This document shows, piece after piece, positions 46,970 to 55,266 of a stretch of 64,000 nt of DNA. The translations under genes were made by a program, and so were the position numbers. This stretch comes from Bacteroidota bacterium. Its GTDB lineage: Bacteria; Bacteroidota; Bacteroidia; Chitinophagales; Chitinophagaceae. The stretch spans positions 248,001 to 312,000 of the forward strand of contig JAFDXJ010000050.1 of assembly GCA_018268015.1 (NCBI GenBank). Direction: 5' to 3'. Within the stretch, counting starts at the first letter, position 1, and each line of letters starts with the position of its first letter. The notes under the pieces are model-generated. The model ran no database searches and had not been told where the DNA came from. It was given only the letters and a program-made list of their open reading frames with translations.

Positions 46970-47878
46970 GTGAAAAATACCATTACCTATACAACTTGTC
47001 CTGTATGCGATAGTGCATCCATCAAATTTTATGATCATATCAAAGACTTTAGTGTTAGCGGCGAAGCTTTTGATATTATGGAGTGTAAAATATGTACACT
47101 TCGTTTTACGCAAGGTGTTCCGTCAGCAGAAGCAATGGCGCCTTATTACAAGTCCGAGGATTATATTTCGCATACAGATTCCAAAAAAGGTCTGATTAAC
47201 CGTACTTATCATTGGGTAAGAAATTATACCATTAAATCAAAGCGAAAATTGATTGAAAAAACGAGTAAGAAAAGCGCCGGGGCATTACTTGATATTGGTG
47301 CGGGTACAGGCACTTTTGTGTCAGAAATGCAGGCAGCAGGTTGGCAGGTACTCGGAATGGAGCCGGATGACACCGCACGTAAAATAGCTTTGGAGAAATA
47401 TCAAATAACGCTTCAGCATCCTACCTTTTTGTTTGAACTGGAAGACAAACGTTTTGATGTTATTACACTTTGGCATGTACTGGAGCATATTCATAAATTA
47501 CAGGATTATATTCAAGTCTTTCATCGGACATTGAAAGATGACGGGTATCTAATAGTAGCTGTTCCTAATTATACAAGCAATGATGCCGAACATTACAAAG
47601 AACACTGGGCGGCTTATGATGTACCGAGGCACTTATATCATTTTTCGCCGAAGAGTATGCAAAAATTAATGTACCTGAATGGCTTTGAGGTAATTTCTGT
47701 AAAACCAATGTGGTTTGACAGTTTTTATGTAAGTCTTCTAAGTGAAAAATTTACTAAAGGAAAAGATGACTTGATTTCAGGTTTTGTGCGGGGAATGGCA
47801 TCCAATATGCAAACTTTAAAGAATATTCAAAACTGCAGTTCCATAATTTATATTATAAAAAAAAGAAAGGCTAATTAA
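46970..47878 (+). CDS. Class I SAM-dependent methyltransferase with N-terminal zinc-binding motif
   Basis: The 302-residue protein starts with GTG. It has a four-cysteine motif CPVCDS...CKIC (about 9-40) that probably binds zinc, a Rossmann methyltransferase core with LLDIGAGTGTFVSEM (about 105-119) and WHVLEHI near 165, and a C-terminal helical part with PRHLYHFSPKSM near 222. This is the Methyltransf_23-type architecture often tied to sugar or lipid methylation. The substrate is unknown. Its end overlaps the convergent glutaminyl cyclase gene by eight bases. Confidence 0.88.
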   Translation: MKNTITYTTCPVCDSASIKFYDHIKDFSVSGEAFDIMECKICTLRFTQGVPSAEAMAPYYKSEDYISHTDSKKGLINRTYHWVRNYTIKSKRKLIEKTSKKSAGALLDIGAGTGTFVSEMQAAGWQVLGMEPDDTARKIALEKYQITLQHPTFLFELEDKRFDVITLWHVLEHIHKLQDYIQVFHRTLKDDGYLIVAVPNYTSNDAEHYKEHWAAYDVPRHLYHFSPKSMQKLMYLNGFEVISVKPMWFDSFYVSLLSEKFTKGKDDLISGFVRGMASNMQTLKNIQNCSSIIYIIKKRKAN

Positions 47879-48683
47879 TTTTTAATTCAAAAAGAGCCGG
47901 CCATAATTTCCCTGTAATAAGTAATGTATTTTTTGTAGAATCATACGCTATACCATTAAGTACCCCACCTTGCTCTTCAAGGTATGCTGCATTGTAGCGA
48001 ACACCATTATTATTCATGAGTCCTGTGAGGTCCAATTTACCAAGTACTTTACCCGTTTCAGGGTCAATTTTAATAATATAATTGGTTTCATATACATTGG
48101 CGAATATGGATCCCTGAATATATTCCAATTCATTGAGGTTCCCCACCGGTCCTAAATTATCCGTTACCCCGACAATTTTTTTCACTTTAAAAGTAACCGG
48201 ATCCACAAAATATAAGTTACTGCTGCCGGTACTTACAATAAGTTCATTTTCATTATGCGTAATACCCCATCCCTGGAATGGCCAGTCAAAGTCGCGTATT
48301 TTTTGAAAAGTGCCTGCATCATACTCATGAACACGATTATTTTGCCAGGTAAGTTGGTAAATTTTATTATTAAAAATAGTGATACCTTCTCCAAATTCAT
48401 TAGCCGGCAGGTTAATTTCTTTATCTGCAGTGCCCTTATCTATATGAATAATGCGTAGTTTGCTTTTTCCAGTAAGCCCGGTACCCTCATATAATTTTCC
48501 ATTTTGCCAGATCAAGCCCTGTGTGTAGGAAGCCGTATCATGAGGATAAATCTTCACTACCTGGTAACTAATGGCAGGTGGAGCCGGGTTGTCTTTATCC
48601 ACAACTGATCCTTCACCAGGATTATCCGTATTGTTGCATGAAACAAAAGCAAATACCAGTAAGATCGCCAAAAATTTTTTCAT
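47871..48683 (-). CDS. Glutaminyl-peptide cyclotransferase, beta-propeller type (lipoprotein)
   Basis: It would convert N-terminal glutamine of exported proteins to pyroglutamate. The 270-residue protein has a lipoprotein signal (FVSCNN, Cys16) and matches the plant/bacterial glutamine-cyclotransferase propeller: YPHDTASYTQGL near 47, GKLYEGTGLTGKSKL near 63, LTWQNNRVHEYD near 112, GWGITHN near 141 and NVYETNYI near 194. Pyroglutamate ends are common on signal-peptidase II-independent exported proteins of Bacteroidota. An exact promoter box lies at 48699-48706. Confidence 0.9.
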   Translation of the reverse strand: MKKFLAILLVFAFVSCNNTDNPGEGSVVDKDNPAPPAISYQVVKIYPHDTASYTQGLIWQNGKLYEGTGLTGKSKLRIIHIDKGTADKEINLPANEFGEGITIFNNKIYQLTWQNNRVHEYDAGTFQKIRDFDWPFQGWGITHNENELIVSTGSSNLYFVDPVTFKVKKIVGVTDNLGPVGNLNELEYIQGSIFANVYETNYIIKIDPETGKVLGKLDLTGLMNNNGVRYNAAYLEEQGGVLNGIAYDSTKNTLLITGKLWPALFELKIN

Positions 48684-48698
48684 ATTTTATAAAAACGC

Positions 48699-48706
48699 AA
48701 ATGTAT
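48699..48706 (-). promoter_or_regulatory. -7 promoter element of the glutaminyl cyclase gene
   Basis: The minus strand reads TACATTTG (exact TAnnTTTG) 16 bases before the ATG at 48683. The rest of the 48684-48902 gap (219 bases) shows no other feature that I can name. Confidence 0.45.
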
Positions 48707-48902
48707 TGATCAAATTTGAAGGAAAAGGAAAACGAAAAGATAAAACCTGCTTATATCGTTAAATTTTGTTAAGTGATACAATTTTCCAAAAAATTCTCCG
48801 GTCGGAAAAGAAGAAGTTACCTACGGATATCTTGAATTAAAGGTTACCTGGATTATAAAACATTGGGGATTTGATTGCCAAAAGCAATTACTATAAATGA
48901 CC

Positions 48903-49265
48903 TTATTTCAATGGCGGCAATACATCAGGATCCGGCTTTTTCTTAATATAAATAAGGATTTCCTTTTTTATAGCCGGATTAGCCCTTAAAGTGGCGGTAA
49001 CTTTTATTGCTTCACCCTGGAAATTCCGGTCAATAATCAAATCATTCCCTTCCCATGACCCGGCATCACTCCAAAAAATAATTTGTCTTTGATCTAGTGG
49101 AAAAAAACGGCCATTCTCCATTTTTCCATCTACATTTATGTAATTATGAACCCCCTTTTTAAGGCTATCGGTATATAAATGGAAATAAATACTGTCAATT
49201 TTTTGTGCCAAAATATGAATAGAAGGCAGTGATAGGGCTAAAAACAAAACAATAAGTTTTCTCAT
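48903..49265 (-). CDS. Small exported protein of unknown function
   Basis: The 120-residue protein has a signal peptide (residues 1-20, ending IHILAQ) and a predicted beta-rich domain with HNYINVDGKMENGRFFPLD and WEGNDLIID, ending in a proline-rich tail. I do not recognise a family. It diverges from the ECF sigma factor gene, with 158 bases between them. It could be a regulatory target of that sigma factor, but nothing in the sequence proves it. Confidence 0.7.
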   Translation of the reverse strand: MRKLIVLFLALSLPSIHILAQKIDSIYFHLYTDSLKKGVHNYINVDGKMENGRFFPLDQRQIIFWSDAGSWEGNDLIIDRNFQGEAIKVTATLRANPAIKKEILIYIKKKPDPDVLPPLK

Positions 49266-49354
49266 GATATCTATTTTAAAAGTATTCTATCCAAAATAAT
49301 ACCATAATCAGCATTGAATAAATTTTTGGTTTTTAACGTTTTGTAAAAAAAAAG

Positions 49355-49362
49355 TAAATTTG
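49355..49362 (+). promoter_or_regulatory. -7 promoter element upstream of the ECF sigma gene
   Basis: TAAATTTG (exact TAnnTTTG) lies 61 bases before the TTG start at 49423. A TTTTG occurs 11 bases upstream, too close for a standard -33 element. Confidence 0.35.
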
Positions 49363-49422
49363 TAAAGGGGCAACCAGGCGTCATTTTCTACGTATTTTTT
49401 ATTCATCCTTCATTAAAAAAGA

Positions 49423-49989
49423 TTGGACAGACTGCATGAAATAATTGAGCATTGTAAACAAAATGATCATCATAGCCAAAAACTAATTTACGAAAAGTTC
49501 TATGGTTATGGGTTAAAGGTGGCTTTCAGGTATGTATTCGATTATGAATTAGCGTCAGATATTACCAATGATGGATTTGTAAAAGTTTTTAATAGTATCA
49601 GCAAATTTAAATGCCCCGATGAAAGCCAGGCGGAGCATATGCTTTTAGGTTGGATAAAAAAAATAATAGCCAATACGGCTATTGATGAGTTGAGAAAAAG
49701 TAAAAATAGACCGGCTTACATTGAAATTCCGGATTATGTGTGGGAATCTAAAGAAACTGGAGTATCGTCAGACATGAATGTCTTATATAAAGAATTGATC
49801 GGATATATCAAAAAGTTGCCCCCCTCATATAGAACTGTTTTTAATCTATATGTGATTGATGGATTCTCACACCAGGAAATTTCACGGAAACTGGGAATTT
49901 CAGTAGGCACTTCTAAATCAAGTTTATCAAAAGCCAGGAATTCTTTACAAAAGTTTTTACATAAAGATTTTAGTGAAATAGAAAAATAA
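49423..49989 (+). CDS. ECF-type RNA polymerase sigma factor
   Basis: This is an alternative sigma-70-family factor that would redirect RNA polymerase. The 188-residue protein starts with TTG. Region 2 (about 20-95) includes YELASDITNDGFVKVF and WIKKIIANTAIDELRK; region 4 (about 128-180) includes LPPSYRTVFNLYVIDGFSHQEISRKLGISVGTSKSSL. There is no region 1 or 3, typical of ECF factors. The barrel-domain partner gene begins one base after its stop, which marks it as the likely regulator. Confidence 0.93.
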   Translation: MDRLHEIIEHCKQNDHHSQKLIYEKFYGYGLKVAFRYVFDYELASDITNDGFVKVFNSISKFKCPDESQAEHMLLGWIKKIIANTAIDELRKSKNRPAYIEIPDYVWESKETGVSSDMNVLYKELIGYIKKLPPSYRTVFNLYVIDGFSHQEISRKLGISVGTSKSSLSKARNSLQKFLHKDFSEIEK

Positions 49990-49990
49990 A

Positions 49991-51280
49991 ATGGAAGAGA
50001 ACAAAATATATCATGATGACCTTTTTAAAGATGCCGGGGAAAATTATCCGCTCAATACAGGAAATTCCAACTGGCATCAGGTTTTAAACAGAATCAATCC
50101 AACTTCGGAAAAGGCTCCTGTACCATCAGGTCAATCTCAAAAATGGCGCTTTGCCTGGCTATTATTATTATTATTACCTGCAGGTTATCAGTTCATAAAT
50201 AATTTTCAAAATAAAGAAAAGAGTAAGCTGCCAGTGAACCATCAGGCCTTACAAATACCAAAGGGGAATTTGGAGAACTCAAATCCTGACCAACTTACTC
50301 CCTTAGATAAAAATCAAAATGAAAGTAGAGATAATGGTCCATTAAATTCTGCAGGACTCAGACAAAATCCATTTAATGAACAATCAAATAACAAACAATC
50401 AAATATTTCATCTAAACAAATCGTTGACAATGGATTCAAATTTTTAGATGATCAACAAAATAATAACCCATCTCAACAATATAATCCTTTAATTCAAGAG
50501 AATTCTCGTATTGCCGACTTTAATTTTCAAACCCATCTAAATGAAATCAATAAAAAATCTTTCCATGTTGAAAAGTTCCCTTTCAAACCTTATCCCTTAG
50601 AGCTTGCAAGTAGTGATTTAGAAAAAGAAAATAATGTCTTAGAGAATAAAAAATCTAAACTTAATGTCATCAAAATAAAGACCACTGATCGCTTTTATCT
50701 TGCTTTAACAGCCGGACCTTCATTTTCTTCCGTAAAGATGCAACCTATTCCTAAAGCCGGATATTCACTGGGCATGTTATTAGGGTATAACCTTACTAAA
50801 AATCTTGATTTGGAAACAGGGGTTTTGTTCGTCAAAAAATATTTCAATGCAGAAGGTAAAGATTTTAATGAAGAAGAGGTAAAACTACCTGAAGGAACAA
50901 ATATCATTAGCCTGAATGGGGCAGCCAAAATCACACAAGTACCGCTGAATGTAATTTATCATTTTAACTCTAAATCTTCAAACCGGTTTTTTGTTTCGGC
51001 AAATGTCATTACCAATGTTATTCATAGTGAAAGCTATAATTATAAGTTAAATGACAATGAAACTTACAATGAATTATCCAGGTCTTATAAAAGAGGATCA
51101 GACAAATTATTTTCAAACTTATCTATTGGCGCAGGTTATTCACAATATTTAGGGAATAATTGGAAGATGAATATAGAACCCTATTATCAATTTCCTTTAA
51201 GTGGGATTGGAATTGGAAATTTGAAGATACAGACTTTTGGCATTAACCTTAAAATTTCAAAAGGAGTTCAGTTAAAATAG
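49991..51280 (+). CDS. Anti-sigma-like membrane protein joined to an outer-membrane-barrel-like domain
   Basis: The 429-residue protein has a short cytosolic part (1-51, with NSNWHQVLNRI), one membrane segment (about 52-69, FAWLLLLLLPAGYQF), a low-complexity Asn/Gln-rich linker (about 75-210) and a C-terminal region (about 230-429) of alternating beta strands (RFYLALTAGPSFSS, YSLGMLLGYNLTKN, NRFFVSANVI). This region resembles PorT/OmpA-like outer-membrane barrels of Bacteroidota. It starts one base after the sigma gene stop. The position fits an anti-sigma factor. A strong terminator ends the operon. Confidence 0.8.
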   Translation: MEENKIYHDDLFKDAGENYPLNTGNSNWHQVLNRINPTSEKAPVPSGQSQKWRFAWLLLLLLPAGYQFINNFQNKEKSKLPVNHQALQIPKGNLENSNPDQLTPLDKNQNESRDNGPLNSAGLRQNPFNEQSNNKQSNISSKQIVDNGFKFLDDQQNNNPSQQYNPLIQENSRIADFNFQTHLNEINKKSFHVEKFPFKPYPLELASSDLEKENNVLENKKSKLNVIKIKTTDRFYLALTAGPSFSSVKMQPIPKAGYSLGMLLGYNLTKNLDLETGVLFVKKYFNAEGKDFNEEEVKLPEGTNIISLNGAAKITQVPLNVIYHFNSKSSNRFFVSANVITNVIHSESYNYKLNDNETYNELSRSYKRGSDKLFSNLSIGAGYSQYLGNNWKMNIEPYYQFPLSGIGIGNLKIQTFGINLKISKGVQLK

Positions 51281-51339
51281 TTGTTTTCCCGGTTTTTTTT
51301 GGCAACAATTCTTTTTGAGGGGATAGATGAGTTGTCAAC

Positions 51340-51367
51340 ACCAGGCAGATTTGCCTGGTTTTTTTTT
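51340..51367 (+). terminator. Rho-independent terminator of the sigma factor operon
   Basis: ACCAGGCA (51340-51347), a four-base loop and TGCCTGGT (51352-51359) form a perfect 8-bp stem followed by a run of T. Confidence 0.93.
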
Positions 51368-51429
51368 GCTCCTATATTACAAATTATTTTACCTTTCAAT
51401 TATTAAATAAAAATATATTTCGCAAAGAA

Positions 51430-52137
51430 ATGGGAAAAAGATTGGAAAAAAATCACCCTCATTTTCGCTTAAGAGGAAAAGAAGTGATGCGTGTGGAAGC
51501 TTTAAGTGATGCCGTTTTTGCTTTTGCGGTTACATTATTAATTGTTTCCCTGGAAGTGCCAAAAAGTTTTGATGAATTACTTGTGACCATGAGAGGCTTT
51601 TTTGCATTTGGCATCAGCTTTCTTTTATTAATGATTATATGGTATGAACAAAATATTTTTTTCAGGCAATATGGAATGCATGACCTGGTTTCGATTGCCT
51701 TAAATTGTACGTTGATATTTTTGGTTTTGTTTTATGTCTATCCATTAAAATTTCTATTTACACTCTTATTCAGCAATCAAATTTATGGGCCGGGAAAATC
51801 ACCATTTATCATGGAGCAAGGTGATATAAACAACCTGATGTTTATCTATGGGTTGGGTTATATGTCTATTTACTTTTTGTTTTTTTTAATGTATTTACAC
51901 GCCTATAGAAATAGAGCTTATTTAGATTTGAATGCCGTGGAATTATATGATACGAAAACGAAATTGTATAAAAATATCATCATGATCAGTATCGGTATGA
52001 TTTCAATTATACTGTCAAAAACTTTATCAGAAAACCTACTGGGACTATCCGGATATGCCTATTTTTTACTTGGCCCGGCATTATTCCTGTTTTATAGTTA
52101 TCGTGGGAAAAAGAAAAGAAATTTGAAATTAGATTAA
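51430..52137 (+). CDS. TMEM175-like (DUF1211) potassium channel protein
   Basis: The 235-residue protein has six predicted membrane segments. Its first helix carries RVEALSDAVFAFAVTLLIVSLEVP-type sequence (about 21-44), the family hallmark RxxxFSD with leucine in place of phenylalanine. Bacterial TMEM175 proteins form tetrameric K+ channels from one six-helix domain. It has no close operon partner; a near-consensus box TATATTTC (51414-51421) sits nine bases before the ATG. Confidence 0.88.
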   Translation: MGKRLEKNHPHFRLRGKEVMRVEALSDAVFAFAVTLLIVSLEVPKSFDELLVTMRGFFAFGISFLLLMIIWYEQNIFFRQYGMHDLVSIALNCTLIFLVLFYVYPLKFLFTLLFSNQIYGPGKSPFIMEQGDINNLMFIYGLGYMSIYFLFFLMYLHAYRNRAYLDLNAVELYDTKTKLYKNIIMISIGMISIILSKTLSENLLGLSGYAYFLLGPALFLFYSYRGKKKRNLKLD

Positions 52138-52179
52138 CCATAATGAATTATCTTTTCTATTTATAGATATTTGTCAATA

Positions 52180-53256
52180 ATGCCATTTCACCCTTTCATT
52201 AATCAGCGCGTTCAAAAGTATCTAGATCAAAAACGGCCATTCAAAGAAAGTGGCCCAACAAGAAAAATACGCTTGCATGCCAATGAAAATGGAATAGGTT
52301 CACCCTCTCTTCAATGGTACCATCGCTTTACCGAAGATGAAGATATGGAACAATTCAAATTAGCCATTGCCGGCATTAAAAATGTTCCAAAAGAAAATCT
52401 ATTCATCACAAACGGGAAATATTATTTTTTTGAATTGTGCATACGTATTTTCTGCGAAGCTGAAAAAGATAAAATTATTTTTTGCACACCGGTTCCCGAT
52501 GAATTAATGGATTTAGCCAAATTGAATGGAATTGATTATTTAAAAGTGCCTTTAACATCGGATCAGCAATTGGATATGATCCATTTAGAAAAAGTGGTCA
52601 ATGAAGAAACAAAATTAATATGGCTTTCTTCACCGAATCATTTTACCGGGAATAATATGCATCATGAAGATATTGAAACGATCCTCAATAATTTTTCCGG
52701 CCTTGTTATCCTGGATGAATCATACATTAATTTTTCAAAACACAGGTCTTTCCTCCCGGAATTGAAAGAATACCCTAATTTATGTATTTGTCAAAACTTT
52801 CATTATGCCTGGGGGATGGCGGGATTGGAAGTTGAAATTGCTTTTGCATCCGTTGATATTATTTCTATACTCAATCAACTTCCCTTTTCTAAACACCTCA
52901 ATAAACCTACAATGGAAATTATCAGGGATGCATTACAAAATATCCAGGATGTAAATTCAAATATTAAAACGATCGTAGCCATGAGGAATGCCATGGGAAG
53001 GGAGTTGGAACACTTTTCATTTATAGATAAGGTTTATTCATCTGATGCTAATTTCTTATTGATTAAATTCAATAACATACCACTTGTAAAAGAATACCTG
53101 AAAGTCAATCAAATTGAAATTCATGATCTTACTCAGGAAAAATTTTATGAGCATTGCCTTCGAATTTCTATTGGCTCGGAGAGAGAAATAAAATCACTTC
53201 TGGATGTTTTTGAAAACATAGAATTAAAATTGAGCGAAAATGTGCCGGATAAATAA
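52180..53256 (+). CDS. HisC-like aminotransferase homologue lacking the PLP lysine (probable pseudoenzyme)
   Basis: The 358-residue protein has the fold-type I aminotransferase framework of histidinol-phosphate aminotransferase: LHANEN near 27, SPNHFTG (Asn153), LDESYINFS (Asp179, Tyr182), AWGMAGL (210-216) and CLRISIG with substrate-type Arg328. Where HisC has SKA[FW]GLAGLR, this protein reads HYAWGMAGLE, so the Schiff-base lysine is Tyr209 and the phosphate-binding arginine is Glu217. The GSDE phosphate loop is GKYY (79-82) and the PLP-stacking tyrosine is lost in TPVPDEL (103-109). It should not bind PLP covalently. The ATG at 52180 is preferred to an upstream TTG that falls inside a promoter-like GATATTTG (52166-52173). 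Confidence 0.85.
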   Translation: MPFHPFINQRVQKYLDQKRPFKESGPTRKIRLHANENGIGSPSLQWYHRFTEDEDMEQFKLAIAGIKNVPKENLFITNGKYYFFELCIRIFCEAEKDKIIFCTPVPDELMDLAKLNGIDYLKVPLTSDQQLDMIHLEKVVNEETKLIWLSSPNHFTGNNMHHEDIETILNNFSGLVILDESYINFSKHRSFLPELKEYPNLCICQNFHYAWGMAGLEVEIAFASVDIISILNQLPFSKHLNKPTMEIIRDALQNIQDVNSNIKTIVAMRNAMGRELEHFSFIDKVYSSDANFLLIKFNNIPLVKEYLKVNQIEIHDLTQEKFYEHCLRISIGSEREIKSLLDVFENIELKLSENVPDK

Positions 53257-53394
53257 TTCATCTATTCGAGTATATGATCTATTGATTTCACGCTAATGAA
53301 AATTTTATTATCTTTATTCAAAGCTAAAAAGGCTAAGTATTTGCTGATATAAGTTCAGCTCATCGAAATTATTTATCAAAAAAATTCGATTTTA

Positions 53395-54684
53395 ATGCCT
53401 GTGATTCTTTATATCTTATTGCTGGCATCCATTTTCTCCTGCAATTCAGGAGACAGCCTCCATGAAACAGGAGATACCAGCACTTTTCCTAAAAGTAAAA
53501 TAGAAAAGAATAGTGGACTTTTATTACCTGAAGGATTTACCGCAACGATTATAGCAGATCACATCGGTCACGCACGCCATCTGGCTATTGCTCCAAATGG
53601 GAATATTTATATAAAGTTACTGACTCCAAAAGATGGGAATGGCATTATCTTTCTTCAAAAAACAGAAACTGAAAATGTATATGTAACAAAAGGCTTTGGA
53701 AATTATGGAGGCACCGGAATTGCCATTAAAGATGGGTATCTCTATGCTTCCTCGGATGAGGCTGTTTACAGGTACGCATTAAATAAAGATTTTGAAGTGG
53801 TGAATCCTGCTAAGCCTGAAAAAATTATTACCGGTCTCGAAAGCCGGAACCAACATTCATCTAAATCAATCACTTTAGATGATAGTGGACATATTTATGT
53901 AAATATTGGCGCTTATTCCAATGCTTGCCAGGAAGATGACCGAATGAAAGGCTCAAAGGGATTAAATCCTTGCCCTATACTGGAAAGAGCCGGTGGAATA
54001 TGGCAGTTTAAAGTGAATCAACTTAACCAATCTTATCAACAAGGTATTCGATATGCAACCGGATTGAGAAATGTAGTAGGCTTAGACTGGAATCATCATT
54101 TAAATAAACTTTTTGTCATGCAACATGGCCGTGATCAATTGCATGATCTTTTTCCTCAAATTTTTACCGAAAAACAAAGTGCTGAATTACCTGCGGAGTG
54201 CCTTTATACCATTACTCCAGGTGTTGATTGCGGATGGCCATACATGTACTATGATGGAGTAAATCATAAAAAAATGCTTAGCCCAGAATACGGCGGTGAT
54301 GGACAAAAAGAAGGCGGCAAATCAGCCATTGATCCAACTGCTTCTTATCCGGCACATATGGCTCCAAATGGATTATTATTTTATACCGGGAATCAATTCC
54401 CGGAAAAATATTTACAGGGTGCATTTATTGCCTTTCATGGATCATGGAACAGGGCTCCACTACCTCAAAAAGGTTTCCTGGTTGCCTTCCAGCCTTTTAA
54501 AGGAGAAAAGGCAATGCCCGCCTGGGAAATTTTTGCAGATCATTTTGCCGGGGAAAAAGAAGTTAAAAACTCCAATGATGCCCTACATCGCCCCTGTGGA
54601 CTAGCCCAGGGCCAGGATGGATCTTTATATGTGAGTGATGATGTACAAGGAACTATTTACAAGATTACTTATGCCAATAAATAA
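53395..54684 (+). CDS. L-sorbosone dehydrogenase/PQQ-dependent sugar dehydrogenase-like lipoprotein
   Basis: The 429-residue protein has a lipoprotein signal (IFSCNSG, Cys16) and a six-bladed propeller of the glucose/sorbosone dehydrogenase family: LPEGFTATIIADHIGHARHLA near 42-64, KSITLDDSGHIYVNIGA near 155, ATGLRNVVGLDW near 216, VMQHGRDQLHDLFP near 237, APNGLLFYTG near 322 and FHGSWNRAPLPQKG near 343. PQQ use and substrate are inferred from family only. It ends three bases before the convergent ndk. Confidence 0.87.
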   Translation: MPVILYILLLASIFSCNSGDSLHETGDTSTFPKSKIEKNSGLLLPEGFTATIIADHIGHARHLAIAPNGNIYIKLLTPKDGNGIIFLQKTETENVYVTKGFGNYGGTGIAIKDGYLYASSDEAVYRYALNKDFEVVNPAKPEKIITGLESRNQHSSKSITLDDSGHIYVNIGAYSNACQEDDRMKGSKGLNPCPILERAGGIWQFKVNQLNQSYQQGIRYATGLRNVVGLDWNHHLNKLFVMQHGRDQLHDLFPQIFTEKQSAELPAECLYTITPGVDCGWPYMYYDGVNHKKMLSPEYGGDGQKEGGKSAIDPTASYPAHMAPNGLLFYTGNQFPEKYLQGAFIAFHGSWNRAPLPQKGFLVAFQPFKGEKAMPAWEIFADHFAGEKEVKNSNDALHRPCGLAQGQDGSLYVSDDVQGTIYKITYANK

Positions 54685-54687
54685 GCT

Positions 54688-55113
54688 TTAAATTCCTGAA
54701 TGTCTTTCTATTTCACTGAAAAAAAAGTTGCTCTCTATAGCTGCATTTTCATCGCTATCACTTCCATGAACAGCATTTTCACCCATAGACGAAGCAAAGT
54801 CTTTACGAATGGTGCCTTCAGCCGCTTTTGCTGGATCCGTAGCGCCAATTAACTCTCTGAAAGAGGCTACCGCATTTTCTTTTTCTAAAATGGCCGCTAC
54901 AATAGGTCCACTACTCATAAAATCTACCAATTCACCATAAAAAGGCCTCTCTTTGTGCACTTCATAAAATTTACCTGCTTGCTCTTTTGAAAGTTTGGTC
55001 CATTTCATGGAAATAATAGAAAATCCATCTTTAATCATCCGATCTAATATAGCTCCAGTATAGCCTTTAGAAGTAGCATCCGGCTTAATCATGGTAAAAG
55101 TTCTGTTCGTCAT
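54688..55113 (-). CDS. ndk: Nucleoside diphosphate kinase
   Basis: It balances (d)NTP pools by phosphate transfer through a histidine. The 141-residue protein contains the active-site motif NAVHGSDS with catalytic His116, plus TMIKPDAT at the N terminus and [13 protein letters not shown] near 91. The ATG at 55113 gives the normal family length. An in-frame ATG at 55149 would add 12 residues and lies upstream of the promoter box. Confidence 0.97.
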   Translation of the reverse strand: MTNRTFTMIKPDATSKGYTGAILDRMIKDGFSIISMKWTKLSKEQAGKFYEVHKERPFYGELVDFMSSGPIVAAILEKENAVASFRELIGATDPAKAAEGTIRKDFASSMGENAVHGSDSDENAAIESNFFFSEIERHSGI

Positions 55114-55128
55114 TTTAAAAATTTTGCG

Positions 55129-55160
55129 CAAAACTAAGCGTATCTGCATTCACTTTCAAA
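55129..55160 (-). promoter_or_regulatory. Promoter of ndk
   Basis: The minus strand reads TTTG (55160-55157), a 20-base spacer and TAGTTTTG (55136-55129, exact TAnnTTTG), 16 bases before the ATG at 55113. Confidence 0.6.
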
Positions 55161-55220
55161 TAGATCTGAAGAAAGTTTAACAGGATAAAAAGAAATATTC
55201 ATTAAATAGTATTAAAATGA

Positions 55221-55252
55221 TTTGCATGTATGCGCTGAAAACAGCAATTTTG
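55221..55252 (+). promoter_or_regulatory. Probable promoter of the DHH phosphoesterase gene
   Basis: TTTG (55221-55224), a 20-base spacer and CAATTTTG (55245-55252, one mismatch) followed by CGCAC, 15 bases before the ATG at 55267. The same GCGCA-type context follows the box at thrS and ndk. Confidence 0.45.
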
Positions 55253-55266
55253 CGCACATTCTGACT

